64,000 bases of DNA from Paenibacillus urinalis (GCF_028747985.1 NZ_CP118108.1:4345001-4409000); one strand, 5' to 3'. Shown: positions 40,119 to 51,381, counted from the first letter of the stretch. Numbers and translations are program-made. Notes: generated by a model not told the origin, from the sequence alone.

Positions 40119-40147
40119 ACACTACCGCGGGCGGAACCCGCCCTTCT
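40119..40147 (-). promoter_or_regulatory. Promoter region with GC-rich palindrome upstream of 39446-40036
   Basis: On the minus strand TATAAT (40115-40120) follows GGGCGGGTTCCGCCCGCGG. GGGCG and CGCCC pair around GTTCC, in the place where the -35/spacer would be, and no normal -35 is seen. This may be an operator or activator site. Confidence 0.4.
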
Positions 40148-40309
40148 GCCATGCAATGAATTTCTGCTTTAAATCATTAAAAATCAGGAAGAAACTTGAA
40201 ATTATACATCCCATAGGGAAAATGCTCATTATTCTGCAAGAAAGTTCGTGTTAGCTCGATTGTTCTGCAAGATCGTCTGGTCACTTGCTTTTGGTGAGAA
40301 TTGTTAGGA

Positions 40310-40924
40310 CTACTCTTCTATAGACGGCTGTTCTTCTGTAAACCCTGCATAACGGGATATGACTGCCCACAGCTCATCCTTGCCTAAACCTTCCTCTGAC
40401 GAGAAAGAGACAAAGCTGTCTTCGGGATGAAGACCGATCGCATCTCTTATGACTTTTGCATGCTTGGCTCGGCGTGTCTTAGGAATCTTATCCATCTTCG
40501 TAGTCACGACGCATACGGGAAGCCCATGATGCTTCAGCCATTCATACATCATAATGTCGTCTTTCGTAGGGGGATGACGCATATCAATCATCTGCATGAC
40601 CAGCTTCAGTTCTTCTCGTTCAAGCAAATATTTCTCCATCATTTGACCGAAGAGCGCACGCTGTGTCTTCGATACTTTGGCATACCCATAGCCTGGAAAA
40701 TCCACGAAATAAAGTGCATCATTAATGCGGTAATAATTAAGCTGCTGGGTTTTGCCTGGGGTTGAGCTCGTTCTTGCCAGATTCTTACGATTAATCAATC
40801 GATTGATCAGCGAAGATTTCCCCACATTGGAACGCCCTGCCAGAGCAATCTCCGGCAAGGCGTCCTCAGGGTATTGGCTAGGGCTGACCGCACTAATGAT
40901 AAATTCGGATTTTGTAACTTTCAT
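40310..40924 (-). CDS. engB: Ribosome biogenesis GTPase EngB (YsxC)
   Basis: This 204-aa GTPase is needed for 50S assembly. G1 is [16 protein letters not shown]3 [11 protein letters not shown], and G4 TKMDK. The size is typical. It follows lon by 72 bases in the same order as in B. subtilis (lonA-ysxC). Confidence 0.97.
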   Translation of the reverse strand: MKVTKSEFIISAVSPSQYPEDALPEIALAGRSNVGKSSLINRLINRKNLARTSSTPGKTQQLNYYRINDALYFVDFPGYGYAKVSKTQRALFGQMMEKYLLEREELKLVMQMIDMRHPPTKDDIMMYEWLKHHGLPVCVVTTKMDKIPKTRRAKHAKVIRDAIGLHPEDSFVSFSSEEGLGKDELWAVISRYAGFTEEQPSIEE

Positions 40925-40996
40925 AATCGATATTTATCCTCTCTTCATAACACACCAATGAAATAATGGAACTCTCGTTGATGCTCATTGGCTTAT

Positions 40997-43336
40997 CTAG
41001 TGCACACTTGCCTGTTGTTCGACCAGTGCATGCTGGAGCACTTGATCCATGTGTGCAACAGGTACGAATTCAACATCTTCTCGTACACTGTCCGGTATAT
41101 CTCTTAAATCCCGTTCATTATCCTTCGGGAGCAAAATTTTCTTATATCCTGCACGATGTGCCGCAAGCGATTTCTCCTTCAGTCCGCCAATCGGGAGAAC
41201 CCGGCCGCGGAGTGTAATCTCACCTGTCATCGCCACATCCTTGGATACATGACGGTTAGTCAATGCAGATATCAGTGCAGTAGCCATTGTAATTCCGGCA
41301 GAAGGTCCATCCTTCGGAATGGCGCCCTCAGGAATGTGAATGTGAATATCGTTCTTCTCGTGGAAGTCAGGTGCGATCCCGAGATCCCCTGCTTTGGAAC
41401 GTGTATAACTGAAGGCTGCTTGCGCAGATTCCTTCATAACATCCCCCAGTTTACCCGTCAGAGTAAGCTTGCCTGTACCCGGAACAACAGTCACTTCGAT
41501 AACGAGTGTCTCACCACCAACCTCTGTCCAAGCAAGTCCCGTAACCGTTCCGATCTGATCCTCAAGCTCAGCAACACCGTAACGGAATTTCTGCGGACCT
41601 AAGTAATCTTTCACATCATCCGGAGCGATAACAATCTTGCCTGTGTGGCCGGATACGATCTTCTTCGCAGCCTTGCGGCATAGGGAAGCCATCTGCTGCT
41701 CTAGATTTCTCACGCCGGATTCTCTCGTGTATTCACGAATGACTTTCAAGAGCGCATCCTGCTGCACTTCCACTTGTTCATCTGTCAATCCATGCTCTGT
41801 GATCTGCTTCGGCAGCAAATAACGGCTTGCGATCTGCAGCTTCTCCAGCTCCGTATATCCTGGAATGTTAAGCACTTCCATCCGATCAAGGAGCGGACGC
41901 GGAATACTATGAATTGTATTGGCTGTTGTTACAAACATGACGTTCGACAGATCAAAGGGAAGCTCTACAAAATGGTCACTGAACGTATTGTTTTGTTCAG
42001 GATCTAGCACTTCAAGCAAAGCTGAGGATGGATCCCCACGAAAATCAGAAGCCATCTTGTCGATCTCATCCAACAAAAATACTGGATTCAGTGAACCTGC
42101 GGTCTTCATTCCTTGAATGATTCGGCCAGGCATGGCACCGACATACGTTCTTCGATGTCCGCGAATTTCGGCTTCGTCTCTTACACCGCCCAAGGAGATA
42201 CGCACAAACTCACGGCCAAGTGATTTGGCAATAGAACGCGCAAGTGATGTCTTACCTACCCCTGGAGGACCTACAAGACAAAGAATTGGACCTTTCAGCT
42301 TCTTCACCAGCTTCTGGACAGCCAGATATTCAAGCACGCGCTCCTTCGGCTTCTCTAGACCGTAATGATCTGCATCCAGCACTTCTTCAGCGGCATGAAT
42401 ATCCAGATCATCTTCCGTCTTACGGCTCCATGGCAGAGCTAACAGCCAATCCACGTAATTGCGGATAACGCCGCCCTCTGCGGAGCTGGCAGGCATTTTC
42501 TCAAGCCGGTCAATTTCCTTCTCGACCTTCTCTCGCACTTTGTCAGGGAGTGACAGCTCTGCCGCACCCGCACGAAGCTCTTCAACTTCACCGGCACGCC
42601 CTTCCTTCTCGCCAAGCTCCTTCTGTATCGCCTTCATTTGCTCACGAAGATAATACTCCTTCTGGGTCTTCTCCATCTGCTTCTTGACCCGCTGGTTAAT
42701 CTTGCGCTCCAGCTCAAGGACCTCACGCTCATTATTCAAAATGTCCAGCAGCTTCTCAAGCCGCTGTTTCACATCTACTGTTTCCAAAATTTCCTGTTTG
42801 TCCTTGATCTTCAGGGACAAGTGACTCGTTATAACATCCGCAAGACGCCCCGGCTCTTCAATATCGGATACAGCTGCAAGGGTCTCGGGTGTTACCTTCT
42901 TCGATAGATTTATATAATTTTCAAACTGGCTGAGAACGGTCCGCATTAATGCATCCGTCTCTGGATGGTCCGCCTCTTCCTCCGGCAGCTCCACCGCCAG
43001 CACTTCATAGAACTCGTCATGATCTGTATACTCTGTTATCTCTGCTCGTTCAAGTCCTTCCACGAGAACACGAATGGTTCCATTCGGAAGCTTCAGCATT
43101 TGTCTGACCTTCGCCACTGTACCGATCCGATAAATATCCTCACGTGCAGGATCTTCTATATTTACGTCAGATTGAGAACACAGGAGAATCAGATGTTCTT
43201 CTACCATCGCTTTTTCCAAAGCCTTGACGGATTTCTCCCTGCCCACGTCGAGATGCAGCACCATGCTCGGATAGACGAGAAGTCCTCTTAAAGGCAGTAA
43301 AGGAAAACGACGAACTTTGGTTTTGCTCGGCCCCAT
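40997..43336 (-). CDS. lon: ATP-dependent protease Lon (LonA)
   Basis: The 779-aa protein has an N-terminal LON domain ([25 protein letters not shown]), a coiled linker, AAA+ [15 protein letters not shown], and the protease domain with the catalytic Ser in PKDGPSAGI and the Lys in [13 protein letters not shown]. It degrades damaged and regulatory proteins. The ATG at 43336 has GGAGGTG 8 bases upstream; the longer frame adds 14 residues with no RBS. Confidence 0.97.
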   Translation of the reverse strand: MGPSKTKVRRFPLLPLRGLLVYPSMVLHLDVGREKSVKALEKAMVEEHLILLCSQSDVNIEDPAREDIYRIGTVAKVRQMLKLPNGTIRVLVEGLERAEITEYTDHDEFYEVLAVELPEEEADHPETDALMRTVLSQFENYINLSKKVTPETLAAVSDIEEPGRLADVITSHLSLKIKDKQEILETVDVKQRLEKLLDILNNEREVLELERKINQRVKKQMEKTQKEYYLREQMKAIQKELGEKEGRAGEVEELRAGAAELSLPDKVREKVEKEIDRLEKMPASSAEGGVIRNYVDWLLALPWSRKTEDDLDIHAAEEVLDADHYGLEKPKERVLEYLAVQKLVKKLKGPILCLVGPPGVGKTSLARSIAKSLGREFVRISLGGVRDEAEIRGHRRTYVGAMPGRIIQGMKTAGSLNPVFLLDEIDKMASDFRGDPSSALLEVLDPEQNNTFSDHFVELPFDLSNVMFVTTANTIHSIPRPLLDRMEVLNIPGYTELEKLQIASRYLLPKQITEHGLTDEQVEVQQDALLKVIREYTRESGVRNLEQQMASLCRKAAKKIVSGHTGKIVIAPDDVKDYLGPQKFRYGVAELEDQIGTVTGLAWTEVGGETLVIEVTVVPGTGKLTLTGKLGDVMKESAQAAFSYTRSKAGDLGIAPDFHEKNDIHIHIPEGAIPKDGPSAGITMATALISALTNRHVSKDVAMTGEITLRGRVLPIGGLKEKSLAAHRAGYKKILLPKDNERDLRDIPDSVREDVEFVPVAHMDQVLQHALVEQQASVH

Positions 43337-43423
43337 CGCTTTCACACCTCCAATGGCTCTCAGGTTGTTATCATTCATTATTCTATCAAATGTTCACATA
43401 AAAAACCAATGAAGGAGAAGTCT

Positions 43424-45163
43424 TTACATGCTTTCTGTACTATTCATCGTTCCGCCGCGATTCAAGTCCGCATGTAGTATTGAAGGTGAAGATTGTGGAA
43501 ACAGCTCGGGTGCAGGTGCAGCCTTCTCTTCATTGTCTGTCATCAGCTCTTTGCCGAAGACATGCTCGAATACTTCATCCACGGACTCAACAGGAATAAC
43601 CTTCAAGCCATCCAAACCTTCAAAAATGGTCTGCCAGTTGTCTGCAGGGATAATAACCGTCTTCGCTCCAGCCTGAAAAGCAGCCTCTACCTTGGCCAGC
43701 ACGCCGCCGATCGGCTTTACTTTTCCATGTATGCTGATCTCACCTGTCATTGCCAGCTCATGATCGACGGGAATCCCCTTAATTGCAGAAGCAATCGCCG
43801 TTGCCATGGCAATTCCCGCGGAAGGACCATCTATTGGTGTACCTCCAGGAAAATTGATATGAAGATCGTAGTTAGAAGGCTCCAGCCCCATTGATCTGAG
43901 CACGGTAATTACATTTTCTACAGACCCCTTGGCCATGCTCTTCCGGCGGAGCGTTCTTGAACCGCCGCCAATCTCCTCCTCATCGACAACTCCCGTGATG
44001 TTATATATTCCTTTTCCCTTCATTACAGGCACCGCGGATACTTCAATCTCAAGCAGCGCACCCATGTTAGGTCCGTATACGGCAAGACCATTGACAAAGC
44101 CCACTTGTGGAAGACTTGGCACCTTCCTGTCCGGTCTCGGCTGAATCTGACTGCTGCTGGCGACCCATTCGAGATCCGAAGCCCGAAGTTCATCCCGATT
44201 CTCAGTCAGAGCAAGTCCTGCGGCGAGCTGTACAATATTCACCGCTTCACGACCATTGGTGGCATATCTTTTTACAACCTCCACCGCTTCAGGATTGGCT
44301 GCAAAGCCAATCTTACTGATCGCATCCTCTGCAATTTGTCCAATCTCCTCAGGCAGCAGTGCGCGGAAGAAGATCTCCATACACCGGGAACGAAGAGCCG
44401 GAGGAATTTCGTGAGGTGAACGGGTCGTTGCCCCTACCAAACGAAAATCAGCCGGCAGACCGTTTTGGAAAATATCGTGGATATAAGCAGGAGTATGCGT
44501 ATCTTCGGAGTTATAGTACGCACTTTCCAAAATAACTTTACGATCCTCTAATACTTTGAGCAGCTTGTTCATCTGAATCGTATGAAGCTCACCAATTTCA
44601 TCGACAAATAAAATCCCACCGTGCGCCTTCGTAACCGCTCCTGGTTTAGGCTGAGGAATACCTGCCACGCCCATTGCACCTGCGCCTTGGTATATCGGAT
44701 CATGAACAGAGCCAATCAGTGGATCGGCAATACCACGTTCATCGAATCTGGCGGTTGTTGCATCAATCTCTGTAAATTTGGCATCGGCTTTGAACGGAGA
44801 GGCCGGATTTTTTTTGGCTTCCTCCAAAATGACCCGCGCTGCCGCGGTTTTACCTACTCCCGGCGGGCCATAAACGATAACATGCTGCGGATTTGCACTG
44901 CAGAGAGCTGCCTTCATCGCGCGGAGCCCATCCTTTTGCCCGACAATATCCTCCATCTTGGCAGGACGCGTCTTCTCGGCAAGCGGCTTGGTCAGTGATA
45001 TGGACCGCAGCTTTCTCAGCTTGTCGAGTTCCTTCCGAGACTCACGTTCCACCGCACTTTTATTGTTTCTCTGTCCACGCAGCATATTCCAGAAATAGAG
45101 CCCGATTACGACTCCGAAAAACAAATTGATTAACATGACAATAACGGTTAATTCAGTACCCAT
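43424..45163 (-). CDS. lonB: ATP-dependent protease LonB
   Basis: The 579-aa protein lacks the LON substrate domain and starts with a membrane segment (about 5-24, LTVIVMLINLFFGVVIGLYF). AAA+ [15 protein letters not shown] and the protease motif GTPIDGPSAGIAMATA are present. In Bacillus it is a forespore-expressed Lon paralog next to lonA. The ATG at 45163 is preceded by AGGAGGG; the upstream in-frame codon is rejected. Confidence 0.95.
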   Translation of the reverse strand: MGTELTVIVMLINLFFGVVIGLYFWNMLRGQRNNKSAVERESRKELDKLRKLRSISLTKPLAEKTRPAKMEDIVGQKDGLRAMKAALCSANPQHVIVYGPPGVGKTAAARVILEEAKKNPASPFKADAKFTEIDATTARFDERGIADPLIGSVHDPIYQGAGAMGVAGIPQPKPGAVTKAHGGILFVDEIGELHTIQMNKLLKVLEDRKVILESAYYNSEDTHTPAYIHDIFQNGLPADFRLVGATTRSPHEIPPALRSRCMEIFFRALLPEEIGQIAEDAISKIGFAANPEAVEVVKRYATNGREAVNIVQLAAGLALTENRDELRASDLEWVASSSQIQPRPDRKVPSLPQVGFVNGLAVYGPNMGALLEIEVSAVPVMKGKGIYNITGVVDEEEIGGGSRTLRRKSMAKGSVENVITVLRSMGLEPSNYDLHINFPGGTPIDGPSAGIAMATAIASAIKGIPVDHELAMTGEISIHGKVKPIGGVLAKVEAAFQAGAKTVIIPADNWQTIFEGLDGLKVIPVESVDEVFEHVFGKELMTDNEEKAAPAPELFPQSSPSILHADLNRGGTMNSTESM

Positions 45164-45315
45164 ATTAGGTGTCCCTCCTGTTCTTTTCGTCACTTACCAC
45201 AAAAAGTTCGATACATGGTAGTATAGCCTTTTCACTCCGGCATAAACGTCGAAAACAGAAGTTCTCTTATAGATTTCAATATCAAACAGGAACAGAGACC
45301 GTTCTTCAGGCAGGT

Positions 45316-45350
45316 AAAAAGAAAACTGCTTCCTCATACGAGGAAGCAGT
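45316..45350 (-). terminator. Terminator of ispG
   Basis: The perfect hairpin ACTGCTTCCTC/GAGGAAGCAGT (45325-45350) is followed by TTTCTTTTT on the minus strand. Confidence 0.88.
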
Positions 45351-45382
45351 GAAGAGTTAAATTCTTATTTTATAATAAAAGA

Positions 45383-46480
45383 TTAGTGCTTGCGTCCCGG
45401 AATAACGCCGGTTGCTTCATACACTTCTACGATCTTGTCGATTTCTTTCTTCAGTTCTTCAACCATTTCAGCCTCTGGCACTTTGCGGATCATCTCTCCA
45501 TGACGGAACAGAAGACCTTCGCCGCGTGCCCCTGCAATCCCAATATCGGCTTCTCTCGCTTCACCAGGACCATTAACCGCACAACCCAGCACCGATACCT
45601 TGATCGGCACTTTAATTTGTGAAATATAATCCTCTACTTCATTAGCAATGGAGAACAAGTCGATATCCAGACGACCGCAGGTCGGACAAGAAATCAGGGT
45701 GGCCGCATTTGTAATCAAACCAAAGGTTTTGAGCAGCTCACGGGCAACCTTGATCTCTTCAACCGGATCTGCACTGAGTGAAATCCGCATTGTGGAGCCG
45801 ATTCCCATAGATAACAGAGCACCCATACCTGCCGAGCTCTTAATTGTACCTGAGAACAGCGTACCTGCTTCTGTAATCCCAAGGTGCAATGGATATGGAA
45901 TCACCTGTGCCGCCTTAGTATAAGCCTCGATGGCCATTGGAACGTCAGATGCCTTAAGCGACACGATAATATCATGGAAATCCAGCTCTTCCAGAATGCC
46001 GATATGGAACAAGGCACTTTCTACCATCGCATCGGCTGTAGGATAGCCATATTTTTCAAGCAAATGATTCTCAAGCGAGCCAGCATTCACACCGATACGG
46101 ATTGGAATTCCTTTTTCCTTACATGCTTTAACTACGGCTTCTACTTTTTCACGTTTGCCGATGTTACCCGGATTAATCCGAACCTTATCGATCCCATTTT
46201 CGATTGCTTTTAGAGCTAATTTATAATTAAAATGAATATCCGCCACTAGCGGAATATGAATTCTCTTCTTAATTTCCTTAATCGCTTCTGCCGCTTCATC
46301 ATTATTGACCGTTACACGAACAATTTGGCATCCCGCTTCTTCAAGCCGCAAAATCTCAGCTACCGTTGCATCCACATCAGCCGTTTTCGTTGTACACATA
46401 CTTTGAATAATGACTTCATTGCTTCCGCCAATGGTAATGTTGCCAACTTTTACGGGACGTGTATCTTGTCTTAAAAACAT
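45383..46480 (-). CDS. ispG: 4-hydroxy-3-methylbut-2-en-1-yl diphosphate synthase
   Basis: The 365-aa iron-sulfur enzyme of the MEP isoprenoid pathway has [36 protein letters not shown], and the [4Fe-4S] cysteines in [14 protein letters not shown] and [18 protein letters not shown]. The ATG at 46480 has AGAAAGGAA before it. It lies between clpX and lonB, an insertion relative to B. subtilis, and is terminated separately. Confidence 0.96.
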   Translation of the reverse strand: MFLRQDTRPVKVGNITIGGSNEVIIQSMCTTKTADVDATVAEILRLEEAGCQIVRVTVNNDEAAEAIKEIKKRIHIPLVADIHFNYKLALKAIENGIDKVRINPGNIGKREKVEAVVKACKEKGIPIRIGVNAGSLENHLLEKYGYPTADAMVESALFHIGILEELDFHDIIVSLKASDVPMAIEAYTKAAQVIPYPLHLGITEAGTLFSGTIKSSAGMGALLSMGIGSTMRISLSADPVEEIKVARELLKTFGLITNAATLISCPTCGRLDIDLFSIANEVEDYISQIKVPIKVSVLGCAVNGPGEAREADIGIAGARGEGLLFRHGEMIRKVPEAEMVEELKKEIDKIVEVYEATGVIPGRKH

Positions 46481-46581
46481 GATTCCTTTCTCTCCCCATA
46501 ACGTCAAATCTCCACCCGCTAGAGGCCTGGAAATATCCAGTATAAATAAACCTCATTACGAGTGGAGTAAGACTTGTTTAT

Positions 46582-47835
46582 TTAGGCACTCTCTTCTTGC
46601 TTCTTATCTTTATCACCATGCAGTTCAGGTGCTGTCTTCTCTTCAACGACCTGCTTCGTAATGACACACTTCGTAACATCCTCGCGGGAAGGAATTTCAT
46701 ACATCACATCAAGCAGGAGGCTCTCAATGATTGCACGAAGTCCACGGGCACCCGTATTACGCTTGATTGCTTCTCGAGCGATCGCTTCGAGTGCTTCCTT
46801 CTCAAATTCGAGAGTTACATTGTCCAGCTCCAGCATCTTCGTATATTGCTTAACCAAAGCGTTCTTCGGCTCAGACAAAATGCGAACGAGCGTCGCCTCA
46901 TCAAGCGGCTCCAATGTAGAGATAACCGGAAGACGCCCAACAAACTCCGGGATCAGACCGAACTTCAGCAAGTCCTCTGGAAGAACCATTCCGAGATACT
47001 CACCCGGCTTCAGATCCTTCTGCTCAGCAGAAGAGTTAAAACCGATTACTTTTTTGCCGATACGGCGTTTGATCATTTGCTCGAGTCCGTCAAAGGCACC
47101 GCCGCAGATGAACAAAATATTTGTAGTATCGATTTGAATGAATTCCTGATGAGGATGCTTACGTCCGCCTTGTGGTGGAACGGAAGCAACCGTACCCTCT
47201 AGAATTTTGAGGAGGGCCTGCTGTACGCCTTCACCGGATACATCACGTGTAATCGAAGGGTTCTCCGACTTACGTGCTACTTTATCAATCTCATCGATAT
47301 AAATAATGCCGCGCTCTGCCTTCTCAACATCATAATCAGCAGCTTGAATGAGCTTGAGCAGAATATTCTCAACGTCTTCACCTACGTACCCTGCTTCTGT
47401 GAGCGAGGTAGCGTCTGCAATCGCAAATGGAACATTTAGAATCTTCGCCATGGTTTGAGCCAAGAGCGTTTTACCAGAACCCGTTGGTCCCAATAGCAGA
47501 ATGTTACTCTTCGACATTTCTACATCGTCAATCTTGCTCTGTGTATTAATGCGCTTGTAATGATTATAAACGGCAACAGACAGCGATTTCTTCGCTTGCT
47601 CCTGACCGATAACATACTGATCCAAAATATCACGAATCTGCATCGGTTTTGGAATATCCTTCAGATCAATCTCTTCATCATGACCGAGTTCTTCCTCTAC
47701 AATCTCTGCACACAGCTCGATGCATTCGTCACAAATATATACCCCTGGTCCAGCGACAAGCTTACGAACCTGTTCCTGGGATTTACCACAGAAAGAACAT
47801 TTAAGCTGCCCTTTCTCATCGTTAAATTTAAACAT
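46582..47835 (-). CDS. clpX: ATP-dependent Clp protease ATP-binding subunit ClpX
   Basis: The 417-aa AAA+ unfoldase has an N-terminal C4 zinc-binding domain ([10 protein letters not shown]...CDEC, 15-40), Walker [13 protein letters not shown], Walker [10 protein letters not shown], the [19 protein letters not shown] pore region, and the IGF-type ClpP-binding loop (here IGFNSSAE). It feeds substrates to ClpP, whose gene is 12 bases upstream. Confidence 0.97.
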   Translation of the reverse strand: MFKFNDEKGQLKCSFCGKSQEQVRKLVAGPGVYICDECIELCAEIVEEELGHDEEIDLKDIPKPMQIRDILDQYVIGQEQAKKSLSVAVYNHYKRINTQSKIDDVEMSKSNILLLGPTGSGKTLLAQTMAKILNVPFAIADATSLTEAGYVGEDVENILLKLIQAADYDVEKAERGIIYIDEIDKVARKSENPSITRDVSGEGVQQALLKILEGTVASVPPQGGRKHPHQEFIQIDTTNILFICGGAFDGLEQMIKRRIGKKVIGFNSSAEQKDLKPGEYLGMVLPEDLLKFGLIPEFVGRLPVISTLEPLDEATLVRILSEPKNALVKQYTKMLELDNVTLEFEKEALEAIAREAIKRNTGARGLRAIIESLLLDVMYEIPSREDVTKCVITKQVVEEKTAPELHGDKDKKQEESA

Positions 47836-47847
47836 CTAACCACCCCT

Positions 47848-48438
47848 TTAAGAATTAATCGGTCTGGTGAGTACTTGGTCAATGATACGGTATTCTAAAG
47901 CTTCTTCCGCGCTCATAAAATAGTCGCGGTCCGTATCACGCTCGATTTTATCAAGGGGTTGACCCGTACGCTCCACGTAGATCTGATTAAGCTTCTGACG
48001 CGTTTTAATAATCCAGTCGGCGTGAATTTGAATATCGGATGCCTGACCTTGGATCCCGCCAAGCGGCTGATGTATCATAACTTCACTGTTCTCCAGCGCA
48101 AAGCGCTTGCCAGGTGCACCCGCAGTGAGCAGAAGTGAGCCCATGCTGGCAGCCATCCCTACGCAGATGGTTGAAACGTCTGGCTTAATAAATTGCATTG
48201 TATCATATATACCCAACCCCGCAGTAACAGAACCACCTGGTGAATTGATATATAAGCTGATATCCTTCTCCGGATCCTCTGCAGCCAAGAATAAGAGCTG
48301 CGCGATAACGCTGTTGGCCACATCATCATCTATTGCACCGCTGAGAAAGATAATACGATCCTTCAATAGTCTTGAATATATATCGTAAGAACGTTCACCG
48401 CGATTGGTTTGTTCAACAACCATAGGCACGAGATTCAT
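47848..48438 (-). CDS. clpP: ATP-dependent Clp protease proteolytic subunit
   Basis: The 196-aa serine protease has the catalytic triad Ser98 (GMAASMGS), His123 (MIHQPLGG) and Asp171 (DTDRDYFMS). It forms the double-heptameric chamber with ClpX. It precedes clpX directly; in B. subtilis clpP is unlinked. No CtsR box was found in its leader. Confidence 0.97.
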   Translation of the reverse strand: MNLVPMVVEQTNRGERSYDIYSRLLKDRIIFLSGAIDDDVANSVIAQLLFLAAEDPEKDISLYINSPGGSVTAGLGIYDTMQFIKPDVSTICVGMAASMGSLLLTAGAPGKRFALENSEVMIHQPLGGIQGQASDIQIHADWIIKTRQKLNQIYVERTGQPLDKIERDTDRDYFMSAEEALEYRIIDQVLTRPINS

Positions 48439-48507
48439 GTTCCGACCTCTTCTCCATAATAGAATCTTACTGCCACATTAATCAGGGTTAAATAAAGTAC
48501 AGTCTTA

Positions 48508-48536
48508 ATTTTATCATGTTCCCTGTTCAATGTCAT
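48508..48536 (-). promoter_or_regulatory. Sigma-A promoter of clpP-clpX
   Basis: ATGACA (48531-48536) and TAAAAT (48508-48513) on the minus strand are 17 bases apart, about 70 bases before the clpP start. Confidence 0.6.
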
Positions 48537-48747
48537 TTATGACTGCTCTCCTCAGCCAAGCAGCTGCTAAAGAGAAAGCTTGATCATATTTAACCATTTT
48601 TTTTATGTATGTGCAAATCGGACTTCCATCCTATGGAGTTAAGACCTATAACTCAAGTATATGGAAGGTACAGTTAAAATATCACGACAGCTCACTTATT
48701 ACCATTTAATAATATATTTAACTATAAAATGGATATTCATGAGAAGA
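48537..48747. other. clpP-tig intergenic region, no gene seen
   Basis: An A/T-rich stretch between the clpP promoter and the tig terminator. A short hairpin TCCAT-CCT-ATGGA occurs at about 48626-48638. No coding sequence supported. Confidence 0.4.
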
Positions 48748-48783
48748 AATAAGGCACGTTTAGTAAAATACCTTACGTGCCTT
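48746..48783 (-). terminator. Terminator of tig
   Basis: AAGGCACGT and ACGTGCCTT (48751-48783) enclose a 15-base loop and are followed by ATTTCTTCT on the minus strand. Moderate T content. Confidence 0.65.
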
Positions 48784-48814
48784 ATCTGTTATATTTCTAA
48801 CGTGATGTGTAATC

Positions 48815-50146
48815 TTATTCTTCAGTTGCTTCTACAGCAGCTTCCTCAGCTGGAGCGTCAACTTCTACGCTGTTTGCAAGAAGGAAGTCAATCGTTTTGC
48901 GAAGCAGAACTTCTTCACGAAGACTGTCGAAAGAACCGTTGCTTTCGAGAATTTGACGAATCTCTTCTGGAGTACGTTTGAAGGAAGTCGCCATATTGTT
49001 CAGCTCTTCGTTAATATCCTCATCGGATACTTCAATGTTCTCTTGTTTACCAATTGCTTCAAGAACCAGGTTGTTGCGAACGCGCTTCTCAGCATCGCCC
49101 TTCATTTGGTTTTGAAGATCTGCTTCCGTTTGACCGGAGAAGCTCATGAACATTTCAAGGTTCATGCCTTGTTGACGAAGACGGTTGTCAAAGTCACGCA
49201 TCATGTTGCGAACTTCGCTGTTAATCATTCCTTGTGGAATTTCAACTTCTGCATTAGCAGCCGCTTTCTCAACAACAACATTTTCTTGGTTTGCTTTTGC
49301 TTCTTCTGCTTTGCGCTCAGACAGCTGCTTCGTAAGATCTTCTTTGTACTCAGCAAGAGTATCGAATTCACTTACATCCTTCGCAAACTCATCGTCGATT
49401 GCAGGAAGCTCTTTGCGTTTGATTTCGTGCACTTTCACTTTGAAGATGGCTTTCTTGCCAGCAAGTTCTGCCGCATGATATTCCTCAGGGAATGTCACTT
49501 CAACATCCTTGTTGTCGCCAGTAGCAAGACCGATTACTTGCTCTTCAAAGCCAGGAATGAATGTGTTAGAACCCAGTTCCAGGGAATAACGCTCAGCTTG
49601 TCCACCGTCGAACAGTTCTCCATCAACAGAACCTTCGTAGTCGATTACCGCGATATCGCCGGACTCTGCAGTACCTTCTTCGATAACTACAAGCTCAGCA
49701 TGACGTTGTTGCAGACGCTCAAGCTCAGCATTCAGTTCTTCTTCGGAAACTTCTGTGTTTGCCTTAGGAACTTCAAGTCCTTTGTACTCGCCAAGTTTTG
49801 CTTCAGGTTTAACGACAACTTTTGCTTTAAACTTGAAAGCTTCACCTTTTGCGAATTGATCGATGTCCACTTCTGGTTGTTCAACAGGGAAGATTTCTGT
49901 TTGATCAACAGCTTCCGTGTACACTTCAGGAAGAAGGATATCAATCGCGTCTTGGTACAGGCTCTCTACGCCGAAACGAGCTTCGAAGATCGAGCGAGGC
50001 ACTTTACCCTTACGGAATCCAGGTACATTTATCTGTTTAACGACTTTATTAAAAGCCTTGTCGAGAGCAGCAGCTACACGATCTGCTTCTACTTCAACTT
50101 CAAGAACCCCAAGGTTCTTCTCTATTTTTTCCCAAGTTGCTTTCAT
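48815..50146 (-). CDS. tig: Trigger factor
   Basis: The 443-aa ribosome-bound chaperone has an N-terminal ribosome-binding domain with the signature GFRKGKVPRSIFEARFG, a PPIase FKBP domain (about 160-245, GDIAVIDYEGSVDGELFDGG), and the C-terminal helical arms. The tail is Glu/Ala-rich. The RBS GGAGGGG precedes the ATG. Confidence 0.97.
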   Translation of the reverse strand: MKATWEKIEKNLGVLEVEVEADRVAAALDKAFNKVVKQINVPGFRKGKVPRSIFEARFGVESLYQDAIDILLPEVYTEAVDQTEIFPVEQPEVDIDQFAKGEAFKFKAKVVVKPEAKLGEYKGLEVPKANTEVSEEELNAELERLQQRHAELVVIEEGTAESGDIAVIDYEGSVDGELFDGGQAERYSLELGSNTFIPGFEEQVIGLATGDNKDVEVTFPEEYHAAELAGKKAIFKVKVHEIKRKELPAIDDEFAKDVSEFDTLAEYKEDLTKQLSERKAEEAKANQENVVVEKAAANAEVEIPQGMINSEVRNMMRDFDNRLRQQGMNLEMFMSFSGQTEADLQNQMKGDAEKRVRNNLVLEAIGKQENIEVSDEDINEELNNMATSFKRTPEEIRQILESNGSFDSLREEVLLRKTIDFLLANSVEVDAPAEEAAVEATEE

Positions 50147-50209
50147 TTATGCTTTCCCCTCCAAATTTCACATGTTAACCATGTCAAGCGCGTACAAAAT
50201 AACCATTTT

Positions 50210-50251
50210 AGTATAAACAACATTAAATGCAATTTCAAGGGTAAACCCTTG
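50210..50251 (-). promoter_or_regulatory. Sigma-A promoter of tig with adjacent palindrome
   Basis: TTGAAA (50233-50238) and TATACT (50210-50215) are separated by 17 bases on the minus strand. A perfect palindrome AAGGGTTTACCCTT (50238-50251) touches the -35 box and could be an operator or the remnant of a ysoA-like terminator. Confidence 0.75.
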
Positions 50252-50275
50252 CAGGCGTCAAAAGGAAGTTTTCGG

Positions 50276-51208
50276 CTATTTTACATCCAGTCCGCCAGAT
50301 ACAAATCGTTTAATGGATCGGTACGCCTGCTCGAATCTAAATCTGACTTCACTCGTGATTTCGTAGACCCTTCTAATCTCTTCTTCGTCCAGTGATCCGC
50401 CCAGACTCTCAGCGACTGCCGCATGGAGCGCCGCAGCCCATATATCGAGTGTCGAATCATCGCCTTCAAGCATAGAGCGGTAGTCGCTTGTGCCATATAC
50501 AGCCATCACATATTGGGACCATAATTCCTGAGCAAAATAAAACAGGGTGGGTTCATGTACTTCCGTCTGATCTGCTACGAGCTCCAGCACTCGAATGATC
50601 GGAAACGGGAATTCATCCGGCTTCAGTGGAATAGATTCTACCTCAACCTCCACTTTTTCCGATCCTCGTGTAAGCGATACCGTTGCCTGTGATCCTCTTT
50701 TGCGCAAGGTCTGCAGCACTCGAAATTGAAGCAATGGATGCAGCTTACGCTGCTGAAGCCATTCGCACAGCGAATGATCAATACCCGGTGTTTCGATATA
50801 GGCCAGCTGATCCAGTGCCAGCATCGTCTGCTCGCTCAGCGGCTCTTCCATGACCGTTCTTAGCAGCTTATCCGCATATGCTCCATCTTCCGCCATTTTA
50901 TTTCGGGCATTTTGACGAGCAAAATCCTCTTCACTCTCTTCCAGATCCTCGTCACTTCGTCCGTCTTCTCTCTGATCACGATCTATATATTGAGGGAAAG
51001 CTGCACGCAGCCAGTCCAGCAAAGCTTCCCATTCTTCATAATTCCGTTTCTCCTGCCCTTCGCATTGAAGCAGGAACTCAAGCAAACGCATCGCTTCCGA
51101 ATAGCGCTCATTCTCCAGCATTACGGTAAGCTGAATCTGATAGTAATCCAGCGTCTTCGGGAAGAGAACAATATTTTTCTCTTTGGTTTGGGAGTTCGTA
51201 TCGCTCAT
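50276..51208 (-). CDS. YsoA-like protein, possibly TPR-type
   Basis: The 310-aa soluble protein has a helical N-terminus (LDYYQIQLTVMLENERYSEAMRLLEFLLQ), which reads like a TPR-type helix pair. An acidic linker (about 82-100) and a C-terminal part with LELVADQTEVHEPTLFYFAQELW follow. The position next to tig is that of ysoA (a TPR protein) in B. subtilis. Function unknown. Identity rests on position and N-terminal pattern. Confidence 0.6.
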   Translation of the reverse strand: MSDTNSQTKEKNIVLFPKTLDYYQIQLTVMLENERYSEAMRLLEFLLQCEGQEKRNYEEWEALLDWLRAAFPQYIDRDQREDGRSDEDLEESEEDFARQNARNKMAEDGAYADKLLRTVMEEPLSEQTMLALDQLAYIETPGIDHSLCEWLQQRKLHPLLQFRVLQTLRKRGSQATVSLTRGSEKVEVEVESIPLKPDEFPFPIIRVLELVADQTEVHEPTLFYFAQELWSQYVMAVYGTSDYRSMLEGDDSTLDIWAAALHAAVAESLGGSLDEEEIRRVYEITSEVRFRFEQAYRSIKRFVSGGLDVK

Positions 51209-51381
51209 TATGACTGCCTCCTCTCTATCCGGTTTAACGACAACTATAAATCGACTTGTTGAATTATATAGAAACTACATATCCGTGTATAGCTCTAATA
51301 TATTAACATAACCGAATTCAGTCTAAAAAAAACATATTTTAGCTTATTTCATTCAGACCAGCGATATGTTGTTAAGATAAA
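51209..51381. other. Intergenic region before the repeat array, no gene seen
   Basis: A/T-rich sequence carrying the upstream region of the ysoA-like gene. Nothing else can be supported. Confidence 0.4.

Noticed and set aside
48439..48540. CtsR operator before clpP
   Set aside because: No tandem GGTCAAA-type repeats were found on either strand.
48953..50395. 480-aa plus-strand open frame opposite tig
   Set aside because: It lies antisense to the well-supported trigger factor, is full of Phe/Leu/Arg/Cys as expected for a complement of acidic codons, and has no RBS or family likeness.
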